Below are positions 14,324 through 23,300 of a stretch of DNA of 23,808 bases, in pieces. The DNA comes from JAWVEV01 sp033856535 (lineage in GTDB: Bacteria > Actinomycetota > Thermoleophilia > Miltoncostaeales > Miltoncostaeaceae), in NCBI GenBank assembly GCA_033856535.1, contig JAWVEV010000093.1, positions 1 to 23,808 on the forward strand, in the 5' to 3' direction. Under the pieces are notes generated by a model. That model searched no databases. It worked only from the letters and a program-made list of their open reading frames with translations, and was not told the origin of the DNA. The stretch's first letter is position 1. Every line of letters starts with the position of its first letter. Both the position numbers and the translations under genes were made by a program.

Positions 14324-15750
14324 CCCGGCAGGATGGCACGAACGGTCGTGCCCGACCCGGGACGCGAGTCGACGCTCAGGACGCCCCCGAGCGCCTCGGT
14401 CCGCTCGCGCATCCCGCGCAGGCCGACGCTCGCGGCCGGCGGAGGCGTCGCGGGGTCGAAGCCCTCGCCGTCGTCGACGACCTCCAGGCACAGGTCCCCG
14501 TCGGCGGAGAGCCGCACGGTGACCACGCTCGCGCCGCCGTGGCGGACGGCGTTGGTGATGGCCTCGCGGACGATCCGCAGCAGCGCCTCGCGAGCCGGCG
14601 GCGCGACGGAGGGGCGCTCCGCCAGCTCCAAGCGCAGCCGCACGCCGGCGCGAACGGCGACGCCCTCGGCCTCCCGGGCGATCGCGGCGTCGAGCGGCTC
14701 GTTCAGCGGCTGGGTGAGCGCGGCGACCGCGCGCCGGGACTCGTCGAGCGCGCGCTCGGCCGCCGCGGCGAGCCGGGCCGGCTCGCCCGGAGCGCCGCCC
14801 TCGAGCATCGCCCGGGTGCGGCCGACGATGTAGGCGAGCTCCAGGGCGAGGCCGTCGTGGAGCTCGCGGGCCACCCGCCGGCGCTCCTCGAGCACCGCCG
14901 CGGCCGAGCGCGCCCGCTGGGAGGCCCCGATCTCCCGCGCGGCGCCGTAGGCCAGCACGGCGGTGGCCGCCAGACGCACGAAGTCGCCGGTGTAGAGCCA
15001 CTCGGAGATCCGCGACGGGAAGAGCACGTAGTTCACCCTGGCGAAGAGCAGCAGCGCGGCACCTGCGGCGAACCAGCGCAGCAACTCGTCCCCGGTCCGC
15101 TCCGCGCGGAGCGTCAGGCCGACCGCGGCGACGGCGTAGCAGGCCGCGCCGATCGCCTGCATCGCGATGACGGCGCCGTGGCCCGCGAAGGTGGGAGCCT
15201 GCGAGGACTCCGGGGACAGCGTGGGCTCGATCGCCTGGGGCAGGGAGCCCGACGCCAGGGCGATGACCAGCGCGATCGTCCCGAGCGCGCCGGCCGCCGC
15301 GAGGATCGCGAGGCCCGCGGCCCGCCGGCGCCGGCGCAGCGGACGGCCGTCCCGCAGCGAGGAGACGGCGAAGAGCGCGGCGCCGGCCAGCGACGCCGAG
15401 ATCGGCGCCCAGGTGGCGAACCGGCTCGGCGCGTCCTCGACGATTGCCGGAACCACGTAGAGCAGAAGGCTGGAGCTGCCGAGCATCCCGAGGGCGCAGG
15501 CCAGGCCGAGGTCGCCCGGCGTCCCGCGCTCGCGGAAGCGGTCCAGGACCAGCAGCGCCGCCAGCAGGCCGATGAGGCCGGCGGCGGTCTCGAGCGCCAC
15601 GTGCCCGTCGGGGCTGCGGTAGGCGAACCGCGCGAAGGGCACGAGCGCCACGGCGAGGGTCGCCGCGGCGCCGGCGGCGCCGGCGGCGAGCGTGAGGGAG
15701 CGTGGCGTGAGCGGCATCGGCGGTCGGCACCCCGGCTCGGGCGGCGTCAT
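14320..15750 (-). CDS. Membrane sensor histidine kinase, HisKA_3 type
   Basis: 476-residue NarX/DesK-class kinase. The first 275 residues hold roughly seven or eight hydrophobic segments (for example 20-40, 55-70, 82-102, 118-132, 145-167, 192-214, 224-242, 258-270) with no recognised sensor domain, so the signal may be membrane-borne. The HisKA_3 motif ERRRVARELHDGLALELAYI carries the likely phospho-acceptor H298. The ATPase domain has the N-box around N400 (AITNAVRHG), G1 VVDDGEGFD (424-432) and GLRGMRERTEALGG. The ATG at 15750 has AGAGG just upstream at short spacing; ATG 15717 is possible. It is divergent from the CapA-type gene across 62 bp. Signal unknown. Confidence 0.93.
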   Translation of the reverse strand: MTPPEPGCRPPMPLTPRSLTLAAGAAGAAATLAVALVPFARFAYRSPDGHVALETAAGLIGLLAALLVLDRFRERGTPGDLGLACALGMLGSSSLLLYVVPAIVEDAPSRFATWAPISASLAGAALFAVSSLRDGRPLRRRRRAAGLAILAAAGALGTIALVIALASGSLPQAIEPTLSPESSQAPTFAGHGAVIAMQAIGAACYAVAAVGLTLRAERTGDELLRWFAAGAALLLFARVNYVLFPSRISEWLYTGDFVRLAATAVLAYGAAREIGASQRARSAAAVLEERRRVARELHDGLALELAYIVGRTRAMLEGGAPGEPARLAAAAERALDESRRAVAALTQPLNEPLDAAIAREAEGVAVRAGVRLRLELAERPSVAPPAREALLRIVREAITNAVRHGGASVVTVRLSADGDLCLEVVDDGEGFDPATPPPAASVGLRGMRERTEALGGVLSVDSRPGSGTTVRAILPG

Positions 15751-15800
15751 TGTCCTCTGCCCGGGTGACCTCCGCCCATCGGGGCGTCGGGCCGGCCCCC

Positions 15801-15806
15801 TAAGCT
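15801..15806 (+). promoter_or_regulatory. -10-like TAAGCT of the CapA-type gene
   Basis: TAAGCT ends 6 nt before the ATG at 15813, with no Shine-Dalgarno site between. The same hexamer stands before clpS. It suggests leaderless initiation. Confidence 0.45.
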
Positions 15807-15812
15807 CGCCGG

Positions 15813-17003
15813 ATGGACCGCTCGAGGCAAGGCCGGCGACCTCCGCCTCGGCGGTACAGGGATGCGCGGTACCGGCGCCGGCGGGCGCTCGCGATCCTCG
15901 TCCTCGTGATCGTGGGAGCCACGATCGCCGCCACTGCGCTCTCCGGCGGCGACGACGACGGGTCGCGCCGGATCGCGACGACGCCGTCGACGAGCACCTC
16001 GGGCGCGCGCGCGCCGGCGCCCGAGCCCCGCAGGAGCACCGCCACCGCGCCGGTCAGCATCGCCGCGGTCGGCGACATCATGATGGGCAGCAGCGACCAC
16101 GGGCTGCCGTCCGACGGCGGCGCCGGCAGCTTCACGAGCGTGACCGGGCTGCTCGGGGCCGACATCCTGATGGGCAACCTCGAGGGCCCGCTCACCGACG
16201 CGACCGGCGGGTCGAAGTGCGGGGCCGACTCAACGTCCTGCTTCGCCTTCCGCACCCCGCCCTCGTACGTCGCGAACCTGAAGAGCGCCGGCTTCGACGT
16301 GATGAACGTGGCCAACAACCACGCGTTCGACTTCGGGCCCGAGGGCCTGGCGGACACGCTGGCGGCCCTGAGGGGAGCGGGGATCGCGGAGACCGGCTCG
16401 GTCGGGACCGAGGCGGTGCTCGACCGGGGCGGCACGAGGGTGGTCTTCCTCGGCTTCGCCCCCTACCCCTGGGCCGACCCGCTGCTCGAGCCGGACCGGG
16501 CCGCGGCCCGCGTGCGCGAGGCCGCCGCCAAGGCCGACGTGGTGGTGGTGACCATGCACGCCGGCGCCGAGGGATCCGACGCGACGCACGTGCCCGAGGG
16601 ACCGGAGAGCTTCCTGGGCGAGCAGCGGGGCGACTCGCGGGCGTTCGCCCGCGCGGTGATCGACGCCGGCGCGGACCTGGTGATCGGCCACGGTCCCCAC
16701 GTCCTGCGCGGGATGGAGCTCTACAAGGGCCGGCTGGTGGCCTACAGCCTCGGCAACTTCCTCGGGTACGAGGCCTTCTCGCTGAGCGGCGCGCTCTCGA
16801 CCAGCGCGGTGCTGCGGGTGCGGGTCGCGGCCGACGGGCGGTTCCTCGACGGGACGCTGAAGCCGGTGCAGCTGGTCGGCGCCGGCCGGCCGGCGCCCGG
16901 CGGCAACGCGGTGGCGATGGTCGACGCGCTCTCGGCCGAGGACTTCGGCGCCCGCGCGGTCCGCCTCAGCCCGGAGGGGGTCCTTCGGGCGCCGTCGGGA
17001 TGA
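15813..17003 (+). CDS. CapA/PgsA-type metallophosphatase, membrane-anchored
   Basis: 396-residue protein. A very basic N-terminus (1-24) is followed by one transmembrane segment (about 25-44), then a Ser/Thr/Pro linker and the catalytic domain outside the membrane. Motifs of the CapA (PGA_cap) calcineurin-like fold in order: AAVGDIMMG, GNLEGPLT, NVANNHAFDFG, VVTMHAGAEG, IGHGPHVLRG and YSLGNF. Family members take part in poly-gamma-glutamate capsule making or in poorly defined cell-wall phosphohydrolase roles; no pgs or cap partner genes are in view, so capsule synthesis is not supported here. The 3' end overlaps the convergent thiamine-diphosphate enzyme gene by 38 bp. Confidence 0.9.
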   Translation: MDRSRQGRRPPPRRYRDARYRRRRALAILVLVIVGATIAATALSGGDDDGSRRIATTPSTSTSGARAPAPEPRRSTATAPVSIAAVGDIMMGSSDHGLPSDGGAGSFTSVTGLLGADILMGNLEGPLTDATGGSKCGADSTSCFAFRTPPSYVANLKSAGFDVMNVANNHAFDFGPEGLADTLAALRGAGIAETGSVGTEAVLDRGGTRVVFLGFAPYPWADPLLEPDRAAARVREAAAKADVVVVTMHAGAEGSDATHVPEGPESFLGEQRGDSRAFARAVIDAGADLVIGHGPHVLRGMELYKGRLVAYSLGNFLGYEAFSLSGALSTSAVLRVRVAADGRFLDGTLKPVQLVGAGRPAPGGNAVAMVDALSAEDFGARAVRLSPEGVLRAPSG

Positions 17004-18675
17004 CCGGGTAGCCCACCGGGGCGGTCCGCCCCTTCACCCCCACCACCAGGACCGCGGGACCGTCCTCGGCCCGGCGCCACAGGTCGCGCAGCGCCCCGGG
17101 GAGCTCGGCCGCACGGTCCACCCGCGCCGCGTCGGCGCCGAAGCCCCGGCAGATCCCCGCCACGTCGAGCGACGGATCGCGCAGCCACAGGCCCGGCCAG
17201 TCGCCCTCGGGCCGCCCGGTGAGGCCCTCGAGGCCGGCGCGCAGGATCTCGTAGCCGCCGTTGTCCGCCACCACCACCGCCAGGCCGAGCCCCTCCTTCG
17301 CCGCGGTCCAGAGCGCCGAGACGCCGAACAGCAGGCTGCCCTCGCCGTGCACGCACATCACGCGCCGGCCCGGGTCCGCCAGCTTGGCGCCGACCGCGGC
17401 CGGCAGCCCCCAGCCCAGCGCGCTGCCGCGGTGGGCCAGCCAGGTGCCCGGGTCGCGCCGGCCGAGCGCGGTCCGCAGGGGCCGGCCCGAGGTGAGGGCC
17501 TCGTCCACGATCAGGTCCCGCCGGATGACGGCGCCCGCGATCGCGAGCGAGAAGGCCTCCGGGGTCACGGTGTCGCCCCCTGAGGCCGCCGCCGCCAGGA
17601 GCCGCGCACGCGCCTCGCGCCGGACGGCTGCGGTGCCCGCGACGGTGGCCTCGCGGCGGGCCGCGGCCTCGGGCGGGGCGGGGCCCAGGCGCCGCGCGAG
17701 CTCGGCCAGGCCGATCGCCGGGTCGCCCACCAGGCCCACCGCGGGCTCGTGCACCTTCCCGATCTCGCGGGGGTCGACCTCCAGGTGGATCAGGGCGAGC
17801 CCGTCGGGCAGCTCGGGGCCCGGGCTGGTGCCGAACAGGCGGAAGACCGGCATGCCGACCGCGAGCGCGACGTCGTGGCCGTCGAGCGCCGTCCGGATCT
17901 CGGACCCGAACGGCGGCAGCGGCCCGCGCCAGAGCGGGTGGTCCGACGGCAGCGGCACGCGCGCCGCCGTGGGCTCGCCGCGGATGGGCGCGCCCAGGCG
18001 GTCGGCGAGGGCGGCGAGGGCCGCGGTCGCCTCCGGCCCGCTCACGCCGTCGCCCGCGATCACGATCGGGGCGCGGGCGGCGGCGAGCAGCTCGGCGGCG
18101 CGGTCAAGGGCGCCGGCCGGCGGCGCGACTGCCGGCGGCGACGGCTCCGGCCGGTGCGCTGCCGGGGCCGGCGCGACCTGGACGTCCATCGGGAGGCTCA
18201 GCACGACCGGCCCGCGCGGCGGCGTCATCGCGGTCCGCACGGCGCGGGCCATCAGCTCCGGCAGCTCGTCGGCGGAGCGGGCCTCCCAGGCCCCCTTGAC
18301 CAGCGGCAGCGCCAGCTGCACCAGCTCGCCGCCCAGGAACGGGTCGCTCGGCAGGAGCTCCTGCGCCTGCTGGCCGACGGTCACCAGCAGGGGGATCCGC
18401 GCCTTGGCGGCGTTGAGGATCCCGGACAGGGCGTTGGCCAGGCCGGGCTGCACGTGCACGTTGACCGCCGCCAGGCCGCCGCTGACCTGGGCGAACCCGT
18501 CGGCCATGCCCATCACGACCGCCTCGTGCAGCCCCAGCACGTAGCGCGGGCCGGGCGCGCGGCCGAGCGCGTCGGTGATCGGCAGCTCGGTGGACCCGGG
18601 GTTGCCGAACAGGATCGGCACGCCCTCGGCCCGGAGGGCCTCGAGCAGCCAATCGGCGCCGTTGGGCCGGCTCAG
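16966..18675 (-). CDS. Thiamine-diphosphate enzyme, benzoylformate-decarboxylase-like
   Basis: About 569 residues with N-terminal Pyr, central and C-terminal PP domains. Near the start are FGNPGSTELP (likely S28) and the activating Glu in LHEAVVMGMADGFAQ (E51); NVHVQPG gives a His at about 74, as in benzoylformate decarboxylase. The second active-site His of that enzyme (in VFRYHQ) is replaced (VFRLFG), and the metal motif reads GEG (about 444-446) where GDG is usual, followed by ADNGGYEIL. The substrate is therefore uncertain; 2-oxo acid decarboxylation or lyase chemistry is likely. The conserved first helix (NGADWLLEALRAEG) lies before the first standard start (GTG 18621). I placed the start at CTG 18675, which overlaps the ClpS stop as CTGA. 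Confidence 0.85.
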   Translation of the reverse strand: MSRPNGADWLLEALRAEGVPILFGNPGSTELPITDALGRAPGPRYVLGLHEAVVMGMADGFAQVSGGLAAVNVHVQPGLANALSGILNAAKARIPLLVTVGQQAQELLPSDPFLGGELVQLALPLVKGAWEARSADELPELMARAVRTAMTPPRGPVVLSLPMDVQVAPAPAAHRPEPSPPAVAPPAGALDRAAELLAAARAPIVIAGDGVSGPEATAALAALADRLGAPIRGEPTAARVPLPSDHPLWRGPLPPFGSEIRTALDGHDVALAVGMPVFRLFGTSPGPELPDGLALIHLEVDPREIGKVHEPAVGLVGDPAIGLAELARRLGPAPPEAAARREATVAGTAAVRREARARLLAAAASGGDTVTPEAFSLAIAGAVIRRDLIVDEALTSGRPLRTALGRRDPGTWLAHRGSALGWGLPAAVGAKLADPGRRVMCVHGEGSLLFGVSALWTAAKEGLGLAVVVADNGGYEILRAGLEGLTGRPEGDWPGLWLRDPSLDVAGICRGFGADAARVDRAAELPGALRDLWRRAEDGPAVLVVGVKGRTAPVGYPVIPTAPEGPPPG

Positions 18676-18962
18676 GCGAGCGGGGCCATGGTCAGGCCCG
18701 AGTCGCGGAGCTGCTCCCAGTAGAGCTCGGCCTGCTCGCGCGGCCCGCTCCAGACGCGCGCCTGCCCGGCGCTGTGGATCTTGTTGGCGAAGGCCATGCC
18801 CTGCTCGTATCCGACCCCGGGAAGGAAACGGGCCAGAGTGCGCGCGACGTGCTCGAAGGTGTTGTGGTCGTCGTTCAGGACGATCAGGTGGACCGGGTCG
18901 CCGTGGCCCTGGTCCTCTCCGGGCCGGCGCGTGCGCGGCTTGGGCGGGGCCTCGGTCGCCAT
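18672..18962 (-). CDS. clpS: ATP-dependent Clp protease adaptor ClpS
   Basis: 96-residue adaptor that hands N-degron substrates to the ClpC/ClpA-ClpP protease. After a charged flexible N-terminus (1-22) comes the ClpS core: HLIVLNDDHNTFEHVARTLARF with the NDD pocket residues, KIHSAGQARVWSG with the pocket His, and EQAELYWEQLRDSGL at the end. All residues that contact the substrate alpha-amino group in the family appear kept. ATG 18962 is preceded by TAAGCT 7 nt upstream (leaderless-type). The stop overlaps the apparent CTG start of the thiamine-diphosphate enzyme. Neither clpA/clpC nor clpP is in the window. Confidence 0.95.
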   Translation of the reverse strand: MATEAPPKPRTRRPGEDQGHGDPVHLIVLNDDHNTFEHVARTLARFLPGVGYEQGMAFANKIHSAGQARVWSGPREQAELYWEQLRDSGLTMAPLA

Positions 18963-18969
18963 CCGCCCC

Positions 18970-18975
18970 AGCTTA
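18970..18975 (-). promoter_or_regulatory. -10-like hexamer of clpS
   Basis: Reads TAAGCT on the minus strand and ends 7 nt before the clpS ATG. The 73-bp gap to the divergent ATPase gene holds both back-to-back -10 elements. Confidence 0.45.
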
Positions 18976-19023
18976 GCCGCCGCCCCGCGGGGGCCGGAAC
19001 CCCGCCGCGCCGCCCGGGCCGGA

Positions 19024-19029
19024 TACGAT
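19024..19029 (+). promoter_or_regulatory. -10-like TACGAT of the RecF-like ATPase gene
   Basis: TACGAT ends 6 nt before the GTG at 19036. No Shine-Dalgarno site or convincing -35 box is visible. Leaderless-type arrangement. Confidence 0.45.
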
Positions 19030-19035
19030 CGGCCC

Positions 19036-20247
19036 GTGGCCACGGGGTCCCGGCCCATCACACGGCTGCGCCTGCGGAACTACCGCAACATCGCCCGCTG
19101 CGACGTCGACCTGAGGCCGCTCACCGTGGTGGTCGGGCCCAACGGCGCCGGCAAGGGCAACCTGCTCGACGCGCTGCGCTTCGTGGCCGACGGCCTGCGC
19201 GCCAGCCTGGAGCACGCCGTGCGCGAGCGCGGCGGCATCGGCGAGGTGGTGCGCCGCTCGCACGGGCACCCGCGCGACGTGGCCCTGCGGCTCGACCTGC
19301 AGCTGCCCTCGGGGCGCTTCGGCCACTACGCCCTGCGCCTCGCCCCGCGCGAGGGCGCCGGCCACGAGGTGCGCGAGGAGGAGTGCGTCCTGCACGGGCC
19401 CGGCGCGCTGGAGCGGGTCCACTTCCACGTGCGGTCCGGCGTCGTGGTCGACGCGAGCGCGGATGCGATGCCGGCCGCGGCACCGGACCGCCTCTACCTG
19501 GTGCACGCGTCCGGCCTCGCCGCGTTCCGGGAGCCCTACGACGTGCTGTCGCGCCTCGCGGTGCACCGGCTGGACCCGCGCGCGATGCGCGACCCGCAGC
19601 CGCCCGACCCGGGCGACCTGCTGGCGCCGGACGGCCGGAACCTGGCCGGGGTGGTCGAGCGCATGGCGGCCGAGGCGCCGGAGGCCCTGGCGCGCGTCGA
19701 GGCGCTTCTGGCCCGGATCGTGCCGGGCGTGGAGGGCGTCGAGGCCCGCCCGACCGGCGCCCGCATGGCCGTGGGGTTCCGCCAGCGCGTGGCCGGGTCG
19801 GCCGACCCGTGGCGCTTCGCCGCGTCGGGCATGTCCGAGGGGACCGTCCGGGCGCTCGGCGCGCTGGTGGCCCTCTTCCAGCCGCCCGCCGCCGACGGGC
19901 GCGAGGGCGCGACGCTGGTGGGCGTGGAGGAGCCCGAGCTGGGCCTCCACCCTTCTGCGGTTCGCGTGCTGGTGGACGCGCTTCGCGAGGCGAGCGGGCG
20001 CCGGCAGGTGATCGTGACCAGCCACAGCCCCGACCTGCTCGACGCGGCGGGCGACCGCGAGCTGGTCCTGGCCGTGGAGGCCGACGGGGGCGCGGCCCGC
20101 ATCGCGCCGCTGGGCGAGGGCGCCGGCGCGGCCGGCTCGCTGGGCGAGCTGCTGCGCGACGGGCGCCTGCGGCCCGATCGCGCGGCGGCGCCGGCCACCG
20201 ACGCGCAGATGCCGCTGTTCGAGGCTGGGCCGATCCCCGAGGGCTGA
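19036..20247 (+). CDS. RecF/AAA_21-type predicted ATPase
   Basis: 403-residue ABC-like ATPase of the RecF/SMC-related 'predicted ATPase' group. N-terminal RLRLRNYRNI precedes Walker A GPNGAGKG (34-41). Farther on come the signature-like SGMSEGT (264-270), Walker B TLVGVEEPELGLHP (293-305) and the H-switch VTSHSPDLL (H330). The insertion between the halves is short, without a long coiled coil, and no nuclease (TOPRIM) domain is present, unlike OLD proteins. The Walker A residue after Lys is Gly, not the usual Ser/Thr that binds Mg2+ (codon GGC where AGC would give Ser). Start GTG 19036 is set by the -10-like element and the motif position. Function unknown; DNA repair is a guess. Confidence 0.85.
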   Translation: MATGSRPITRLRLRNYRNIARCDVDLRPLTVVVGPNGAGKGNLLDALRFVADGLRASLEHAVRERGGIGEVVRRSHGHPRDVALRLDLQLPSGRFGHYALRLAPREGAGHEVREEECVLHGPGALERVHFHVRSGVVVDASADAMPAAAPDRLYLVHASGLAAFREPYDVLSRLAVHRLDPRAMRDPQPPDPGDLLAPDGRNLAGVVERMAAEAPEALARVEALLARIVPGVEGVEARPTGARMAVGFRQRVAGSADPWRFAASGMSEGTVRALGALVALFQPPAADGREGATLVGVEEPELGLHPSAVRVLVDALREASGRRQVIVTSHSPDLLDAAGDRELVLAVEADGGAARIAPLGEGAGAAGSLGELLRDGRLRPDRAAAPATDAQMPLFEAGPIPEG

Positions 20248-20256
20248 GCGCGCCGA

Positions 20257-20277
20257 GGGCGCCCCCGCGGGGGGCCC
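20257..20277. terminator. GC hairpin after the ATPase gene
   Basis: GGGC(G)CCCC and GGGG(G)GCCC pair around a CGC loop with one central G-G mismatch, starting 10 nt after the stop. There is no T-run. It may end the ATPase transcript before the Lhr promoter. Confidence 0.4.
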
Positions 20278-20294
20278 TGCGCCGGGTGCGGGGC

Positions 20295-20300
20295 TACCAT
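20295..20300 (+). promoter_or_regulatory. -10-like TACCAT of the Lhr helicase gene
   Basis: TACCAT ends 6 nt before the GTG at 20307, again without a Shine-Dalgarno site. Together with the preceding hairpin this suggests the helicase has its own promoter. Confidence 0.45.
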
Positions 20301-20306
20301 CGACCG

Positions 20307-23300
20307 GTGGCCACCGCGCCCGCCACCGGCCCCGCGCTCGAGCTCTTCCACCCGGTGGTGGCGGAGTGGTTCGCGCGGGCGTTCGCGGAGCCGACGCCGG
20401 CCCAGGAGCGCGGCTGGCCGGCGATCGCGGCCGGCGACCACACGCTGATCCTGGCCCCCACCGGGTCGGGCAAGACGCTCGCCGCCTTCCTCTGGGGCAT
20501 CGACCGGCTCCTGCGCGACCGCATGGCGGGGCGCTCCGAGGGGCGCCTGCTCTACCTCTCTCCGCTCAAGGCCCTGGGCTACGACGTGGAGCGGAACCTG
20601 TCCGGGCCGCTGGCGGGCATCCGCGCGGTGGCGGCGCGCCAGGGGATCGAGCTGCCCGAGCTGAGCGTGGCCGTGCGGACCGGCGACACCCCCCAGCGCG
20701 ACCGCCAGCGGATGCTCCGCACCCCGCCGGACATCCTGATCACCACGCCCGAGAGCCTCTACCTGCTGCTGACCTCGCGCGGGCGCGAGCTGCTGGAGGG
20801 CGTGCGCTCGGTCATCGTCGACGAGATCCATGCGGTCGCCGCCACCAAGCGCGGCACGCACCTGGCGCTGAGCCTGGAGCGGCTGGAGCGCCTGGCCGAG
20901 GAGCCGGTGCAGCGGATCGGCCTCTCGGCCACCCAGCGGCCGCTGTCGGAGGTGGCGCGCTTCCTGGGCGGCCAGGACGCCGACGGAGCGCCCAGGCCGG
21001 TCACGATCGTCGACGCCGGCATGCTCAAGGAGCTCGACCTGCGGGTGCAGGTGCCGGTGGAGGACATGCGCGAGCTGGGCGGCGCGCCGACGCCGGTCGC
21101 CGAGGTGCCCCAGATGGTGCAGGGCGGCGAGGGCACGACGCGCTCGATCTGGCCGGCGATGTACCCGGAGCTGCTCGAGCTGGTGAGGGCCCACCGCTCC
21201 ACGCTGATCTTCGTGAACAACCGCCGGCTGGCCGAGCGCCTGGCCCTCCGGCTGAACGAGCTGGCCGAGGAGGAGGTGGCCCGGGCCCACCACGGCAGCC
21301 TCGCGCGCGAGCAGCGGACGGTGATCGAGGAGGAGCTGAAGGCCGGCCGGCTGCCGGCGCTCGTGGCCACCAGCAGCCTGGAGCTCGGCATCGACATGGG
21401 CGCGGTGGACCTCGTGATCCAGGTCGAGAGCCCGCGCAGCGTGGCGCGCGGGCTGCAGCGGGTGGGCCGCGCGGGCCACCACGTGGGCGCCGCCAGCCGC
21501 GGCCGGATCTTCCCCAAGCACCGCGGCGACCTGCTCGAGTGCGCCGCGGTCGTGGCGCGGATGCGCCAGGGCGCGATCGAGGAGACCAAGGTTCCCCGGC
21601 TGCCCCTGGACGTGCTGGCCCAGCAGCTCGTGGCGATGTCGGCCGACGCCACCTGGACCGTGGACGAGATGGAGGCCGTGGTCCGGGGCGCCTACCCCTT
21701 CGCCGAGCTCTCGCGCGAGCAGCTCGAGGGCGTGCTGGACATGCTGGCCGGCCGCTACCCGAGCGACGAGATGGCCGAGCTGCGCCCCCGGGTGGTCTGG
21801 GACCGGGTGGCCGGCACGGTGCGCGGGCGCGACGGCGCGCGGGCGCTGGCGGTGCAGAACGCCGGCACGATCCCCGACCGGGGCCTCTACGGCGTCTACC
21901 TCGCCGATGGCCAGAGCCGGGTGGGCGAGCTGGACGAGGAGATGGTCTACGAGGCCCGCAGCGGCCAGACGTTCATGCTCGGCGCCTCGACCTGGCGCAT
22001 CGAGGAGATCACCCGGGACCGCGTGATCGTCTCCCCTGCCCCCGGCGCCCCCGGCGCGGTGCCGTTCTGGAAGGGCGAGGGCGTCGGCCGGCCGTACGAG
22101 CTGGGCGTGGCGGTCGGGCGGCTGGCCCGCGAGCTGGCGGCGAGCGGCGCCGACGCGGCGACCGAGCGGCTGAAGCGCGAGAGCAGCTTCGACGGGCGCG
22201 CCGCGACCAACCTGGTGCGCTACCTCGCCGACCAGGTCGCGGCGACCGGCGTGGTGCCGAGCGACCGCGCCATCGTGGTCGAGCGCTTCCGCGACGAGAT
22301 CGGCGACTGGCGCCTGTGCGTGCTGACGCCGTTCGGCGCGCGCGTGCACGCGCCCTGGGCCCTGGCGCTCGGCGCCCGCCTGCGCGACCTGACCGGGGCC
22401 GAGGCGCACGTGATCTGGGGCGACGACGGCATCGCGGTCCACCTGCCGGACGCCGACGAGACCCCCTCGGCCGAGGCCGCCCTGATCCCGCCGGACGAGC
22501 TCGAGGAGCTGGTGATCGGCGAGCTCGGCGGCACCGCCCTCTTCGGCGCGCGCTTCCGCGAGAACGCCGCCCGGGCGCTGCTCATCCCGCGCCGGCGGCC
22601 CGGCCGGCGCACCCCGCTCTGGCAGCAGCGCCTGAAGGCCTCGTCGCTGCTCGGCGTGGCGAAGCGCTTCGGCAGCTTCCCGGTGATCCTCGAGACCTAC
22701 CGCGAGTGCCTGAACGACTGGTTCGACCTGCCGGCGCTGCGCGACGTGCTGCGCCGGGTGCAGACGCGCGAGCTGGCGGTGGTGGAGGCCGAGACCGCGA
22801 CCGCGTCGCCCTTCGCCGGCTCGCTGCTCTTCGAGTACGTCGCGAGCTACATGTACGAGGACGACACGCCGGCCGCCGAGCGGCGCGCCGGCGCGCTCGC
22901 CCTGAACCGCGACCTGCTGCGCGAGCTGCTCGGCCAGGAGGAGTTGCGCGACCTGATCGACCCCGAGGCGCTGGAGGCGCTCGAGGCCGACCTGCAGGGC
23001 CTGTCCGAGCGGGCGCGGGCGCGCGGGGCCGACGGGCTGCACGACCTGCTGCGCCGGCTGGGCGACCTCTCCGTGGAGGAGGCCGCGGCGCGGCTGGAGG
23101 CACCGGCCGCCGCCGGCGCGACGCTGGAGGACCTGGCCCGCGAGCGGCGCGCCTGCCCGGTGCGGCTGGGCGGAGAGGAGCGCTGGATCGCGGCCGAGGA
23201 CGCCGGCCGCTACCGCGACGGGCTGGGGGTGATGCCGCCCTCGGGCCTGCCCGACGCGTTCCTGACCCCGGCGCCCGACGCCCTGCCGGGCCGGGTGGCG

